Of a stretch of DNA of 64,000 nucleotides, positions 31,936 through 44,082 are shown one piece after another. The stretch comes from Favolaschia claudopus (taxonomy: Eukaryota > Basidiomycota > Agaricomycetes > Agaricales > Mycenaceae). The position numbers and the translations under genes are program-made. Within the stretch, counting starts at the first letter, position 1. Every line of letters starts with the position of its first letter. The notes under the pieces are model-generated. The model was given only the letters and a program-made list of their open reading frames with translations. It had not been told where the DNA came from and made no database searches. The stretch is taken from positions 62,001 through 126,000 of the forward strand of contig JAWWNJ010000255.1 in the NCBI GenBank assembly GCA_037176885.1. The letters run 5' to 3'.

Positions 31936-32900
31936 GCTTTGTTAAATTTACTTCAGTGCTCGAGACATCTGCGCCCAGATGTAAATATTGATGCTGAATT
32001 TCGTTTTGCTCTTACTGCCAGACTGGCAAGATGAAATCATACGGTGAGATCATCGCACCTCGAACGAGTATCTCGGAATTCGCGATCGGTTCCATTTTCG
32101 ATGCGTTTGAACTTTGTTGTGCATAGGTTTCATCACTTGAACTATACACGGCGTGCGGTGATATTGTATACAGCACTCCTATATTGATGGCGGATGACCA
32201 AAAGCAAACCGCAAGACTTCCGAGTTCAACGTGAAGTTCACGTGAAAAAAATCTCATCAACCGTATACTCGCGTATCAATTTGCCTCAATCGATATCGCC
32301 TCGCACAAGGTACAAAACTGTACTCACCTGTACCCAACGCCAGGACATGCAGCTGCTCTGGTCGTACAATCGTCGCCAGCATGTAGTTGGCTGCTGCGCT
32401 GTGGACGCCGCCACTGCGAGGGTGTCCTCGCAGTGGCGGCGTCAATGCATCGCAGTTTCTGGCGCGGTTGCTTCGACTCGCTCGGCTGGGGTATTCTTTT
32501 TGCTCTTGTCTTTTGTTTTTCCCCCCTTTTCTTTTCTTTTTTTGACACTGTCTGAACTTGGGCCGCGGGCCGAACAATGTACAAGATTCAGGCGAAGTCC
32601 TCTCCGATTCATATCGGACTGATGCCTCATGCCTACGACGCCCGTCTGTAGTCAGGTGTCTGCCCGTCCCTGATCATGACACCAAGCATGTTCGGGTTCT
32701 GACGCGACGGGTGTGGTAGATGGGGTACTTACTTTGTTCGCTTTTTAACCTCGCGTTAACAGGGCCGTGCTGGGGCTGTCTGTTTTTTGTGCGCTCAATT
32801 CAGACACGAGTCTCGATTGCTGAAGTTTAGAATAGTCCTCTTGTCGCCATAGAAGATACATGGATCGATACAGAAATCAGAATGGGTTACCCTACGATAG
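31936..32900. other. Intergenic region with a perfect hairpin
   Basis: About 1 kb without a supported gene. It contains the perfect palindrome at 32404-32443 and a pyrimidine-rich run at about 32500-32545. Confidence 0.5.
32404..32443. repeat. Perfect 18-bp inverted repeat with a 4-nt loop
   Basis: GACGCCGCCACTGCGAGG and its exact reverse complement are separated by GTGT. The stem is very GC-rich, with no mismatch. It could extrude as a cruciform or fold strongly in RNA. No U-rich tract directly follows, so it is not a simple terminator. Confidence 0.8.
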
Positions 32901-35446
32901 TCAACCGCTTCGATTCCTCAACAAACCAGGCCCTCTTCCCGGAATCTCCCCCAAGTAAACCGTCACATCTCCCGCCGCATCCAAATCTCCCTCCTTAAGC
33001 CCCCTAAATACACGATCCATCCCGCCGGCGGCAGAAGCAGCCACGAGCTGCATCGCGTCCGAGGGATCGAAGTATTCTCCCCTCTCGTCCTGTAGATGAT
33101 GCGTAACAGCCACGACGACCGCGTAAATCGTCAGGAGGGCTATGATAGCTCCGGGTAGGAGTTGCAAGAAAGTGAGGCCGACGGCGGTACGCGTCCAGCC
33201 CACGGTTTCGGTATGGTGGATGCCGTCGGTGACGTTCCTCATGGCGGCGGGGGGTAACGATGCTGTGAAGTTGGGGTTGCTCGCCAGACACGCTCGGAGA
33301 ACCTGTATTTAAATAAATCTAAGATCAAAAGAGGCAAGGGTGCATGTGAATGTAGTTCACCGTTGCGCTGTATTCGGTAACTCCACGAATGTATCCTTCC
33401 TGAATAGAAAACAATGAACATCGGATAGACAGACAGTCAGGTTCATGGAAACGAAACTTACCAAGATCCCCAAAACAAGGTCCGGTGTACGAATTGAAGC
33501 GTCCGCGACGGTGTCATTCATCAACGACATGAGCATATCGCCGAGAACATTGGACACAGTACCCTGCGCGAAAAAGACCATTTCGCGGAGCATATAAACC
33601 GCAGACGTCGTTGCCGGGTTGGAAGCGTTCGCTATCGTGTCGTTGGAGACGATCTCTGAAATATTGATCATGTCTGACTCGTACGAGACGCGAACCTGTG
33701 TCATCCGAGGTGAAAGGGTGCAGACGGTGTAGTTCAAGAATCGATACAAGCCGGAATCACCTCCGTGGAACGCCAGCTCTAGACGAGTCCCTCAAAATAG
33801 GTGTGCATGCAACAGTGCAAAGAGACGCACGAGGGTTCTGCCCGTCGAGACAACCAATCATCAAAATATAATTCGGCTGGCTTGTACTCGTGTATGCGAA
33901 ACTCGAGTTGACTTTGGCTATGATCTCACATCTGTCAGCAACCTCGAGTGCAGGTCGGAGAGGTGGTTCCACATACCGCTGTCTGTGCAATTCGAATATA
34001 AACTCGTGTAACTGATCTTCTCCGCATCCGCGTCGCGGTTGAGCCACTCCTTGACCGTGTCATCGTAAACTTCCAAGGGAAGCGCGGAAGGGTCGGTGGG
34101 TCCCTTCCAGAATTCGCAAGATACGTCGGTGGTGAAGCCTAAAATAGATGTCCAACTGAACGTTTTCTCCCAGTACAGGCAGCAAGGAACCTGAATCATA
34201 CTTACCTTGTTGCACCAGGGAATGGCTGGACCCTAGTCCCTTCGGCAATTTCCATTGCGGTTGAATGCTGGCTGGGATAGTGTGTGCGCCGAGGTACGAC
34301 ATGGGCTTTAGGGTCAGAGGCAAGATTCCACCTGTCGCGGAAGTTCGCTCGCAAATCTTGGCAACAAATGAATGAAAGGTCAGGGCGGACCTGTAGACAC
34401 GTTGAATGGCTGGTCCATCACGGTGAACGTCGTAGGAAAGCCGAGCTTTGCCCTGGCGGACGTATAGCCGCTTTCAGGTTCCTGTGCAGCAATAATGGCC
34501 AAATCCGCTGTTTTGTGGATTAACACAGCATAGTCATAAGAAGTAGGGTGTACAACTCACGTCCGTTCCAAACGCAATCCGTTACTGTCGTGTCTGTCTG
34601 CGCGACAAGCGGACTTGTGAGGTCAATCTCTTGTCCTAATAACGGGGTATCTTTGACGATCGCATGGGGTGTGATCAAGGCGCTCCAGCTGAATGAATAT
34701 TGTTTTGAATTAGTGCAGCGTAATGAAGAGGACAACACACCCTGCGGTTTGCACGCCCGTCAGGATGATTATGAGGACGGCCAAGACGCTAAGTTTGATG
34801 TTTCTGCGGTTGAGGATGAGAGCGCCGGACGAGATTCGAATGAAAGAGATGAAGGCCACAAGCGACATTCCGTCGCCGCGTAGATGAAGTGTGATTGATT
34901 GACGAATGGCCCAAGAGAATAGACTGAAAGGACGAATAAGTAAAGTGGGATTGATGTTTCTGGATTTGAGTAAGACGAATTGAGTAAAGCAGACTCACAG
35001 AGTCGACAAAAAGGAGAGGATTGTAGACATTTGGGTGGTGATCCATTGCAGTGTGTGCGGATGGGCGTTTGCCCATGCGACCACTTCGTGCGTAGGTGCC
35101 ATGGCGCCTTTGATCTGCAACACCGCGAAGAACCCCCACGCCATTGTTTGTAGCGTGAGTTGACCCAAAATCACGATGCCGGGCCAGCCAACTAGTCTAC
35201 GCAGAAATCTCAAGGAAAAGATTTTTCTTGCACCGTTCGTCAGATGTGGTGGAATCAAGCAAGGTGAGCGATCACGTACCTGAGCGGTGGGGTTCTGCGA
35301 TGTCCAAAGGATCCAAACGGCATGGCTTTTTCGTCCCCGTCACCTTTACCGTCGTCGGATTCTGCGTTCTTGTTGGAAGAATAACCCAGAAACGGGCTAT
35401 AGTGCTCTGCGTCGGATGGACCGTCAAGACGTGCATAGGTGGTCAT
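32901..35446 (-). CDS. Multi-pass membrane protein of unknown family
   Basis: Eleven exons: 35446-35280, 35196-34999, 34923-34741, 34688-34561, 34507-34391, 34331-34206, 34138-33977, 33917-33831, 33778-33462, 33399-33361, 33302-32901; 641 residues. The N-terminus is acidic and cytoplasmic-looking (MTTYARLDGPSDAEHYSPF). Three membrane segments follow: about GWPGIVILGQLTLQTMAWGF, then ITTQMSTILSFLSTLLFSWA and VLAVLIIILTGVQTAGW. A large domain of about 370 residues with several Cys and N-x-S/T sites is then closed by a fourth segment (GLTFLQLLPGAIIALLTIYA). I do not recognise the family. Most exon boundaries and several exon lengths (198, 183, 128, 87 nt) are shared with the truncated copy at 61642-63706, which confirms the structure. 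Confidence 0.8.
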
Positions 35447-35564
35447 GGTGGGTGAACGGGGGAGGGAAATCTTATCCGACGACAACGCTTTGTCGCTTGC
35501 TGTCTTTGGCGAGAGTTAAAAGTAACTGCCGGCACTAAAGACATGACATGCGGGGCAACGGTGA

Positions 35565-35573
35565 TATATATAT
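35565..35573 (-). promoter_or_regulatory. TATA-rich element upstream of the membrane-protein gene
   Basis: TATATATAT about 120 bp before the ATG at 35446; a plausible core promoter. Confidence 0.35.
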
Positions 35574-37065
35574 GCCTCGCACCTCGGTAGATTTCGTGTC
35601 TCCGAATCGAGGTTGGGTGGATTGAGAAAACCACACACCTCACCCGGTCGGAACCCCTCTCGACTCATCTCAACTAACCAAATTTCACCAAAGTCGCAAA
35701 CTCTACTACAGACTCACAGTGCCCAAGCGTCAAAAATATTGGGAACAGCTTCGATGTCCAGGGACAGACAGCAGATCAAGATCGGGTGTTGCCTCATCAG
35801 TCTACTTTAACTTATCAGACAAAGTTCTACATATTTGGAGCCACTGACAATGGTAAGACGCCAGATTGGATCCCGAATACAGCTCTGTAACTTCAACATG
35901 GCGCGTAAACATTGGGTAAAGGCCCGGGATGAGCGGCACCGGACTCCTTGTTACTTCATTATCATCTTCAAATCTATGAAGGTATTGAACCCCACGAAGC
36001 TCTATGTCGCGCTCTTTCAATCTCTTCTCCGACTCGGAACCCCCATAAGGAGGCATGGGACGAGACCAAGACGAATCATCGGGCACGGGAGGCTGGGGGT
36101 TGTGTTGAGAGGAGACACGAAACGACGCAAGCGCGCGTGGTGGGGCTATTGGTCTGCGTGAGCGCGGGAAGGGGAGGAGACTGAAAGAAGCTCAGTGCTC
36201 ACCTCCGAACCCAGTCTTGAGGCTACGAGCAAAGGGGAACCACTGAATTCCACGATTTAACACCCTGTCGAACGTCTCGGACCTTGGGAGTTGAGGGTTT
36301 TGAGGACTTGGGGCTTGAACAACTTGCGGTGCTGACGACGACTTGAGCTTGGGGGCCTTATAGGGTATGAGCGGTTGACATTCGACGAGACTTAACGAGA
36401 GAGCTTGAGCCCAGAGTCGGGTGACACTTGAGGAGCGGCGCAGAGGAAGTAGTAGGAAGGCTTGAAAAGCCTCTTGACGCGAGGTGACTTGATGTGTTCG
36501 TCGAAAAAAGCGGGCGCGACCAGTGGAGAGCTTTTGCGGCGCGAAAATGGGCGAATGTGGAGAGGCGGAGAAGGTGGTCGGAGAGAGGCACGAACCATTT
36601 GATCCCGTTGCCGTATCACGCCATCTGTCACGGGTAGGGCCTCGTAATGACCATCAGTCGGACTTTGAATGACTTGTGTCTTTTTGGCGACTTTCTCGCA
36701 GCCCTTCTCTAAGCTCTTCGCCAGGATAAGAGCCAAGTGTACTCTTTCTCTTGTCCAAAACTGTGTAGAAAGGTTACACTCAACTCTACCGTGAAAATGA
36801 AGTCAATCAACTGGGCCTCCATCACCAAGACATCTGAGAGCTTGCCAGACCACATCCCACTGGACAAAGACCGTGAAAGACGCGATTCCAAAGACGCAAG
36901 ACAATCCACACAAGACAAAGATGTCAAAAGACGGGTTTGATAGACACAAGACGCCAAAGACAGATGTGTACTGATGCAGTGAGTGGTCGGGACTACTTAG
37001 TACTCGGCATTCACTGGCAAGTCGCCGGGTACAAAGTTTCTTCACCCGTGTAAGACATTATCCTC
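35574..37065. other. Intergenic, low-complexity stretches
   Basis: No gene is supported. Around 36830-36965 the plus strand is rich in degenerate CAAAGAC/CAAGAC units (AAGACGCAAGACAATCCACA and similar). Around 36285-36410 there are GACTTGAG/CTTGGGG units. Confidence 0.4.
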
Positions 37066-37864
37066 CTAATCTTGTGCGACGGAACTGACCGCGTTCGCGA
37101 CTCGCTTTAGCCTTGGAATACACTTCTTCACAAATATCTCCATCGCATCCTCGAAGCCGTCGACCTTCAATTTACCGTACCATGCAAAAGACACGCAGAC
37201 AACAACCTGCGACCATTTCGATGCATACAAGACTGGGCCTGGGCAGGTCTGGCTTTCCCGAGATTGTGTATGATGCTCACCTACTCGTCCTGCCACAACA
37301 CTACCGAATTTGTGGATGGACAAGAGCAAGGGCCAAAGCTAGGAACGGGAGCGTTCAGGCATATTCGGTGGTAAATGCAACGTGTAAATCTCTTCCCCTT
37401 GTACTTACCCTTCGAGCGGTTCATTTGCTGACGATCCGAGACACTCGCAAACATACTTAGTTGGTTTGCCTTTCAAGCTGGCGTAATATCCTCCGCGGCG
37501 TCTGCGTAAAATATCATCATCCGCTTCCTCATCCTCTGCGTCAGAGATGATCGCTTTCCAATTCACCACCCGCCCTCGTCCGTCCCTAAACATGTTTTCG
37601 GACATACGCTGCACGCATGAGTAAGCCGCCTCGCTGTATGATGTGACAAAGAGACCCACCGACGTCAATAGACCCCGCCCGCCGCAAATACGCTGTCCCA
37701 GTTCTCGCGAGCAGCCTGTGCTCCCCATTTCGCAATTAGGCAAGTTGCGCGTAGGAAAGTGTGCGGTGGAAGTTGTCAGCATCCTCTCGGCGCGGCATTG
37801 ATGATAGTTCTGATGATGTGCTCGGAATCTACTCGAGGCTCGAGCAACTTCGGATGCGGAATTT
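37066..37864 (-). CDS. Possible hypothetical gene, exon structure unresolved
   Basis: Two protein-like minus-strand segments: 37864-37405, containing SDAEDEEADDDILRRRRGGY, and about 37255-37066, containing YASKWSQVVVCVSFAWYGKL and ending VANAVSSVAQD. A 51-nt in-frame intron-like segment (GT...AG) lies near 37605-37660, and a GTAAGT donor lies near 37405. I could not join the segments with confidence and do not recognise the family. It may be a gene or a relic. Confidence 0.25.
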
Positions 37865-37872
37865 ATGTTCAT

Positions 37873-39027
37873 GGGAGATGAGGGGACGCTGAATTAGCGG
37901 CTCTCGCCCGACTCTCGATGCTAAGGCTTCTCCCTCCGCATCGAACGCTCCCTGGCTCCGAGTCGCAGATGTACCATCGGTCGCGGGAACTATCTTTGCG
38001 CCGCTGCTCCAAATTTAAACAACGTAAATCGAGCAGCTTCTGATTTTTTTTCAAGCATCCTGCATCCTCCCCGCCAACTCAGCGGAATCCCGTCTCTCGA
38101 AACGGCCTCGGAATATCTGAACACCGTTCGACAAGTAGAATGTACCCTCTACCCGCGCACCGTCTTCCAACTTCCAATACACACATCTGTCGCTCGCGTC
38201 GTTCTCACTTCCATTGACGACATTTACCAATCACCGCCGCCACTGCTGATCTTCACGCTTCAGCCCCACTAGTATTTGACTTTCACGGCCCCCGAAATCA
38301 ACTCCGCCTGGTCCCGTCCGTTTCCCCGCGCGCTCGGTACCGAAAACCACCCCGCCTACGCGCTCCATCTATTTTTAGAACTATCAAATACCCCATCATG
38401 ACGTCGAACGTGATCTACATGCATCGATCCTGTCTCTTCCGCGTTTTCCTGACAGAGTCCTTCTGCCAGATACCTGTCAGGCAAGCCTATTTTATGCGTT
38501 CTATTCCGAGTTCTGTGTATGTTTAGATCACTGAGGTTTGTTTTCCCCAGGTCAAAGCTTTTTTCAAGGTTTTTCTCGATTCGATGAGACAGACGAAAAA
38601 CGCGAGTGGTGCGGTTGACTTCATCCATGATGAGCGCTCAGTTGATATTAATAAAATGCGTCTCGTTGCAGCTCAAGTCCGTGCATTCGCTCACTCCATC
38701 TGCATCCGATGAAAACATTTGAATTTGCCAGCTCATGTCCGTCGCGTATGCATATCTTACCTGAACTGTTAGGCATCGCATTCGCTCCACTCCGTCGACA
38801 CTGTTCCCAGAAACGAAGCGAAAGCTCAGGGCATAGGGTATTTATTTTGCCTGTCAGCAACCGCCGGAATATTTCGTTTACCGCGGTGGAGCAACATTCA
38901 TTGGAGCGACGGTCGTTTTATGAGGGTTGTCAAGAACGTGGCACCGCGCACACGAAGGCTAAGAAATCCTCGTAGACGCGTTTGGAGAGCTCGAGGTCAT
39001 TTTTTGTTTCGCATTTTCTTCGGTTTC
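37873..39027. other. Intergenic stretch
   Basis: Short unrelated open frames only. I see no gene, RNA or repeat that can be supported. Confidence 0.4.
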
Positions 39028-39312
39028 ACGGGTGCTGAGGAACTTCGCGGAGGAAGAGGCCTTGGGAAGTAAGTCTGCACGTTTGTACGGTGATCTCCGC
39101 GCGGCTTCTGACATCACCCACGAATATACGGCGTTCTCCACAGGGGGAATGGAATCACACGAACGGCCTTGATCTGCTTCCCACCCCAACACTTCGCAAA
39201 ATCAACGAAAAACTTTTTCTGTTACACGAGCGGCGTATACACAAGTCTCCACCTCACGCGAGGATGCCATGACATGACGCTAGGATGACGCGAAGCCATG
39301 TTCGTCCTCGAG

Positions 39313-39318
39313 TATAAG
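39313..39318 (+). promoter_or_regulatory. TATA-like box of SC15-like gene 1
   Basis: TATAAG, about 100 bp upstream of the ATG at 39417, is conserved in the paralogue at 45544-45549. Confidence 0.45.
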
Positions 39319-39416
39319 AGGGCTGGAGGTTGGCGGGGAAAAATCCAACTCAACTCGAGAACCCACCAACCACCCAACCTAAGCCCACCCCCCTCAACGA
39401 CTCTCTAATAATCACG

Positions 39417-40154
39417 ATGTTCGCCCTTCGTTTCGCCCCTCTCTTCCTCTTTGCCGCGAGCTTCGTGTCCGGCGCTGCCGTCGTTGAGCAACGCTCTTCC
39501 ACCGCCGACGTCGAGGCGGTCGTGAACACCCTCAAGAGCTCCACCGACTCCATCCTTCCCCAGATCGGTCAGTTTTCACCGGCCTCCATGCCACCTGGCA
39601 AACTTTGCTAATACCTTCGTTTTGTTTAGATGCCCTCGTTTCTGGAGGCACCGCGTCCGATGCTACCGTGACCCCCCTCATCGGCGAGCTCACCACCGCC
39701 CTCGACACCGCCTCCGCGTCCCTCGGCGGCCTCACCCCTGTCGCGTCCCGCAAACGCCAGTCTGACGACGACATCGCCAACCTCGTCGCTGGAATCCTCA
39801 CCGTGCGTTCATTCTTTGACATTTATCCAAATGAAATTCTAACGTTGATGATCATACTCTATAGGACGTCACCAACACCCTCGACGGTCTCCTCGGCGAA
39901 GCCGCCAGCATCCCCGCCCTCGGTGGGCTCCTTGCGGGCATCGACACCTCCCTCAACCAGGTTCTCGTTGGTCTTGAGACTCTCCTGGCCGGCGTTCTCC
40001 GTCTCGTCGCTAACTTGTACGTTGTCTCTCTCCTTTCCTTTCTTGGAGTTCGCTCAACGCATTGGTTTTTGCCCCATCATTCAGGCTCGTCGACGTTGCC
40101 AACCTCCTTCGCTCCCTTGCCCTCGGTCTCACCCTCGCCACTCTTGGGTTGTGA
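39417..40154 (+). CDS. SC15-like secreted hydrophobic protein 1
   Basis: Exons 39417-39567, 39630-39802, 39865-40016, 40085-40154; 181 residues. A signal peptide (about 1-20, FALRFAPLFLFAASFVSGA) is followed by a helical, Cys-free body: STADVEAVVNTLKSSTDSIL, TPLIGELTTALDTASASLGG, KRQSDDDIANLVAGILT, then a strongly hydrophobic C-terminus rich in Leu (VLVGLETLLAGVLRLVANL, ending LALGLTLATLGL). The layout and the SDDDIANL region match SC15-type secreted proteins of basidiomycetes; SC15 of Schizophyllum commune acts in aerial hyphae formation and attachment. The KR before QSDDD could be a Kex2-type site. A wall or hyphal-surface role is inferred. Confidence 0.75.
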
Positions 40155-40330
40155 TTTCCTCAACCCCACGGACTAGAGCAATGAATGAATTCAAATGTAA
40201 AAGATACCCACGGACTTATTAAACTTCCAAAGCTCTAGTATACACAAACTTGATATTGACTTTCTACGTACTCTTTTGACTCGAGCTACGGTGATTGAAT
40301 AATAAATTGCTCTGACGCTACGTTTGGAAT

Positions 40331-41845
40331 GATTTTGGTTACACAAAAGTTCATTTATGAAAGCCAAAGCGCAAGGTCCTTCGCATTGTGCCGAAACTTG
40401 GGAACAAAGTCGCGTAGAATATCCTCACTGAACCATTCGGTCAGATTTTGTTCAATCTGTTTAGAAAACTTATGAGCTATAACGGCAGCCTGACATTCAC
40501 CCTTTCCTAACGTCCACAGTTACTCATAGGTGGTTGCAATGCAACGCAACTCAAATATGAATAGCTACTTAACTGTATCACGCTCTGTGGTAGTCTAACT
40601 ACTGGTATGTTTTACCCTTTTGCAAACACTTGTGGTACTGGACTCGGAGGGCCGAAATTCCTTCCATCATCGGTTTAAATTTCGCTGTTGGGCGAGGTGT
40701 AGCTTTATGACCTCAGGGGAAGTGGGCGAGCGATGTACAACGAGGCCCGTCGACTTAGGAATAGGCACGAGCGCTAAAGACGATCGGACTCGAATCTGAT
40801 TGCCAAGTAGTATTTAGTTGGTATTTAGTACTTAGAATTTAGTGAGAGTACATTGAGAAAACTCCCATTCTCTGAGAGGCAGACAAATATCGTTTTATGG
40901 GCACCTCTTGAATTTCCGATGATATGAAAGCCAACATCGGCATAAAAGTTGAAAGAACGGTTCAAGTTCAACGTTCAACATTCGGCCATAGCGGCCATCA
41001 GGATTGATTCGATTCGGTGATGTCATCATCAATCTTTTCTTGCTTTCGGCCACGACCTTCCTTCCTTCCAACTACTGTACCCTCCGCGACGGATTTACGT
41101 CTCCGCGTCTTTGTTAACCTCTGACTGACCTGATACTCCAGGGATACCGCCCTTGACTTCGGGAACCTTGCTCGGGCTGCGACTCGGCGAGAAGCCTGAA
41201 GTTACTTAATGCGACGAGCTTCAAAATATAGCTGCATCGCAATTAGCACTGGAATGTGCACGTTCAAAATCTACTTCAAGCTGTTTCAGCTCTACTGGCT
41301 ATGTACAGTTCTCCGCTTCTCATTTATCACCTGCCGCGAAAAGCCAATAAATGCCCAAGTCGAGACAGCTGGCTGGCAACTGGAATGGAAGACGGCCGAC
41401 TTTCTCGGCTCAACGTCTCGACCAGTTCGTTGTAGTATTCGGGAGTCTTATACGCCTCTGTACTTGCTACGATCTCGAAATGTCTCTTCGCAATCGTTCC
41501 CAATGGCCAGCCTCCAGGATCCCCCAAACCATCTTCTGATACCTTCTGGAAAGCGATAGCGATTGGCGCTTCTTCCGGCTTCTTCTAGCGCCGGGATATC
41601 CCTGTGAGCGCCAATTTCATTCAAACGACTCCCCTTCTTAGATGATACTCCAGCTAGCCATAGCTTTTGCTAATAACGAAGCACCGCCGGGTACCGAATA
41701 AGCCCCAAACAATCTATCTCATCTAAGTAATGTCACAATCCTGTCGTCGAACTTCGCCGCTGTGGCGCGGAAGAAGGTGGTGTGAGGGTACATAAGTAGG
41801 AGCCCGTGCGTCGCCGGATTCCCTCCAGCTCTTCTTCCCTCCACC
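40331..41845. other. Intergenic stretch with a possible coding relic
   Basis: Mostly featureless. On the minus strand at about 41570-41330 the translation reads like genuine protein (EAPIAIAFQKVSEDGLGDP, then HFEIVASTEAYKTPEYYNEL), but it has no start, no exon context and no family I recognise. It may be a gene relic. Confidence 0.3.
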
Positions 41846-44082
41846 ATGTCTCATCCCGCCGACATGAACTTCGTCCTGCGCAAGGAGAGCAGCCACGTCC
41901 AGGAATCCACCCTCGTCGACTCCCCTGTGGGCAGCACATTTAAAGATGTATCCGAATGCGATGTGCCCGTGGATCAAATGCCGCTTCTCCCGCCTCCCAC
42001 TCGGCATCGTTCGAGGACGCTGGTGCTTTGCTTTGATGGAACTGGCGACCAATTCGACATGGATAACTCAAATATCGTGCAATTCTTCTCGCTGCTTTAC
42101 AAGGCCGATCGGTCGAGGCAGATGGTTTATTATCAGTGAGATTCCATACCAACTCTCTTTCGAATAAGCGTGCTAATCTTGTCACTTATCAGAGCTGGGA
42201 TAGGCACATACACGACACCTCAGATCGCAACTCCCTTCGTGTCCAAGATATCCAAGGTGAACCGAACTTCACGACTTCAAGCTGCTCTCTGACCGCTGTT
42301 ATCGTCAGGCGCTCGACGAGGCGATAGCGTGGAATCTACACGCACACGTTATGGGTTCGTCCCGTCCCCCGTCGCAAACGCTCTAAATGCTCATACATAC
42401 TGTGAAAACGGAATCTAGGGGGCTATGAGTTTCTTATGCAAAATTGTACGTAGCAACGTGCACTGCGACTCCCTGTGAGCTAACAGGACTATTTGTTTCT
42501 AAGATAAACACGGCGATCGAATCTGTATTTTTGGCTTTTCTCGTGGAGCGTATACGGCTCGCAGGTGTGTGTTCTCGACGATCGCAAATTTAACTCACTG
42601 ATTGCACTTCAAGTCTCGCCGGAATGATCCACAAGGTCGGACTTTTGCCTGCATGTAATCACCAGGTATGTGTACGACAACCGGTTTAATTCGATGCTTG
42701 TTAATGAAGCGCTGGGACGATCCGATAGCAAGTTCCGGTGCGTCGTTAATGTCTGTTACTCTTACTCTATCAGTCTCTGATTAGAATTGTTGCAGTTCGC
42801 GTACAAAATGTACATCACCGACGACAAGGACGGTTGGAAGCAGTCTAACGCGTTCAAACAAGTTCGTTTACATAATCAAATCTTGTCCTCGGTCGCAGAG
42901 CTAAGCTAAATGCTCAAACAGACGTTCTCCATTGACGTTGACATCGAATTCGTCGGCGTCTGGTAAGTATCTTGCCCCTCCTCAACGCGTTATGATGCTG
43001 AACTAATCAATAATTTCATTATGACAGGGACACCGTCAACTCCGTCGGCCTCGTCCCCAAAGGCCTCCCTTTCAGCCGATCAAACACCATGGTGCGCACC
43101 TTCCGCCATGCGATCTCTTTGGACGAACACCGCGCGAAGTTCAAGCCTAATTTATGGACCAAGACGAGCGAGCGGGATATGTTAGGGTTGTCGGAGGCGA
43201 GGAGAACGCGCCCGCGGTGGTATCATTCGATTTCGCATGCACATGGCAATGGGAAGGATCATGACGGGAAAGATGAGAAGCAGCATAATGGGAAGGAGGA
43301 GAAGCCGAGTCAGCGGGCGTTGGAGCGGAAGTATTCGGAGTGTTTGGCGGAGCCTACGGATGTTGAAGAGGTGAGTATTAGTCTATCGCAAATTTACTTC
43401 AATATGAACATCACTCACTCTTTTCTTTCCCCTGTAGGTCTGGTTCTCCGGCTGCCACTGCGACGTCGGGGGCGGCTCCGTCTCCAACGACACCCCACAC
43501 AACCTCGCTCGGATCCCACTCCGCTGGATGGTCCGCGAATGCTTCAAAACTGACAGCGGGATCATGTTCGATACCGAGGGGCTCCGCAAAATCGGTCTCG
43601 ATCCGACGGCTCTGTACCCCGAGGTGAAAGAGCGCCCGCCCGCACTATCCGCCGAGTCCGAGCGCATCCAAGCGATTCCGAAGCCGACGAAGAAAAAACC
43701 AGCTACCAGCGAACCGCTTTCTCCTCTCACTCATGATCACCCAGCCATCCCCACCGACGACGACCCGTGTCTTTCGGAAGAGGAGCACGATCTGCACGAT
43801 GCGCTTTCGCCGATATACGACCAGCTGAGGTTGAAGTGGTTTTGGTGGATTCTGGAGGTGGTGCCGCTGAGGCAGCGCCATAGGAGGAGCGAGAAGACGT
43901 GGCAGAAGCTGCATTTTGGGGTGAATATGGGGAGGGGGAGGTGTGTTCCGAATTCGAAGCAGGGTGAGGGGGTGAAGGTGCATCGGAGTGTGAGGACGAG
44001 GTTGGAGGCGGAGATGGAGGGTGGGGGGAAGTATATGCCTAAGGCGGAGTTGGATTTGGAGAAGGTGGTTTGGGTTGATTGA
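41846..44082 (+). CDS. DUF2235 alpha/beta-hydrolase
   Basis: Eleven exons: 41846-42135, 42193-42256, 42309-42354, 42419-42445, 42504-42564, 42614-42665, 42729-42737, 42796-42861, 42922-42962, 43028-43370, 43438-44082; 547 residues. The DUF2235 domain (also found in bacterial Tle1-type phospholipase effectors) is marked by LVLCFDGTGDQFD (59-71), AGIGTY, the nucleophile elbow GFSRG (153-157, Ser155), SLAGMIHKVGLLP, VDIEFVGVWDTV and FRHAISLDE. Hydrolysis of a lipid or ester is likely; the substrate is unknown. Exon 7 is a 9-nt microexon (CAAGTTCCG, Gln-Val-Pro) needed to restore the conserved NHQQVPFAYKMY segment. The C-terminal 200 residues are variable. The gene lies between the two arms of the inverted SC15-like duplication. 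Confidence 0.85.

Larger units (their letters stand above)
39028..40330 (+). repeat. Left arm of a large inverted duplication
   Basis: This arm and 44510-45835 (opposite orientation) are collinear over about 1.3 kb. Shared parts are 5' flank (GGGTGCTGAGGAA, CTTGATCTGCTTCCCACCCC, GCGAAGCCATGTTCGTCCTC), the SC15-like gene, and 3' flank (GAATTCAAATGTAAAAGATA in this arm; CTAGTATACACAAAC in both). Confidence 0.8.

Noticed and set aside
33918..33976. Alternative donor or earlier acceptor at the exon 7/8 junction of the unknown membrane protein
   Set aside because: The GTATGT...CATAG intron gives an 87-nt exon 8, equal to that of the paralogue; the alternative needs a weak GTGGAA donor and a 41-nt intron.
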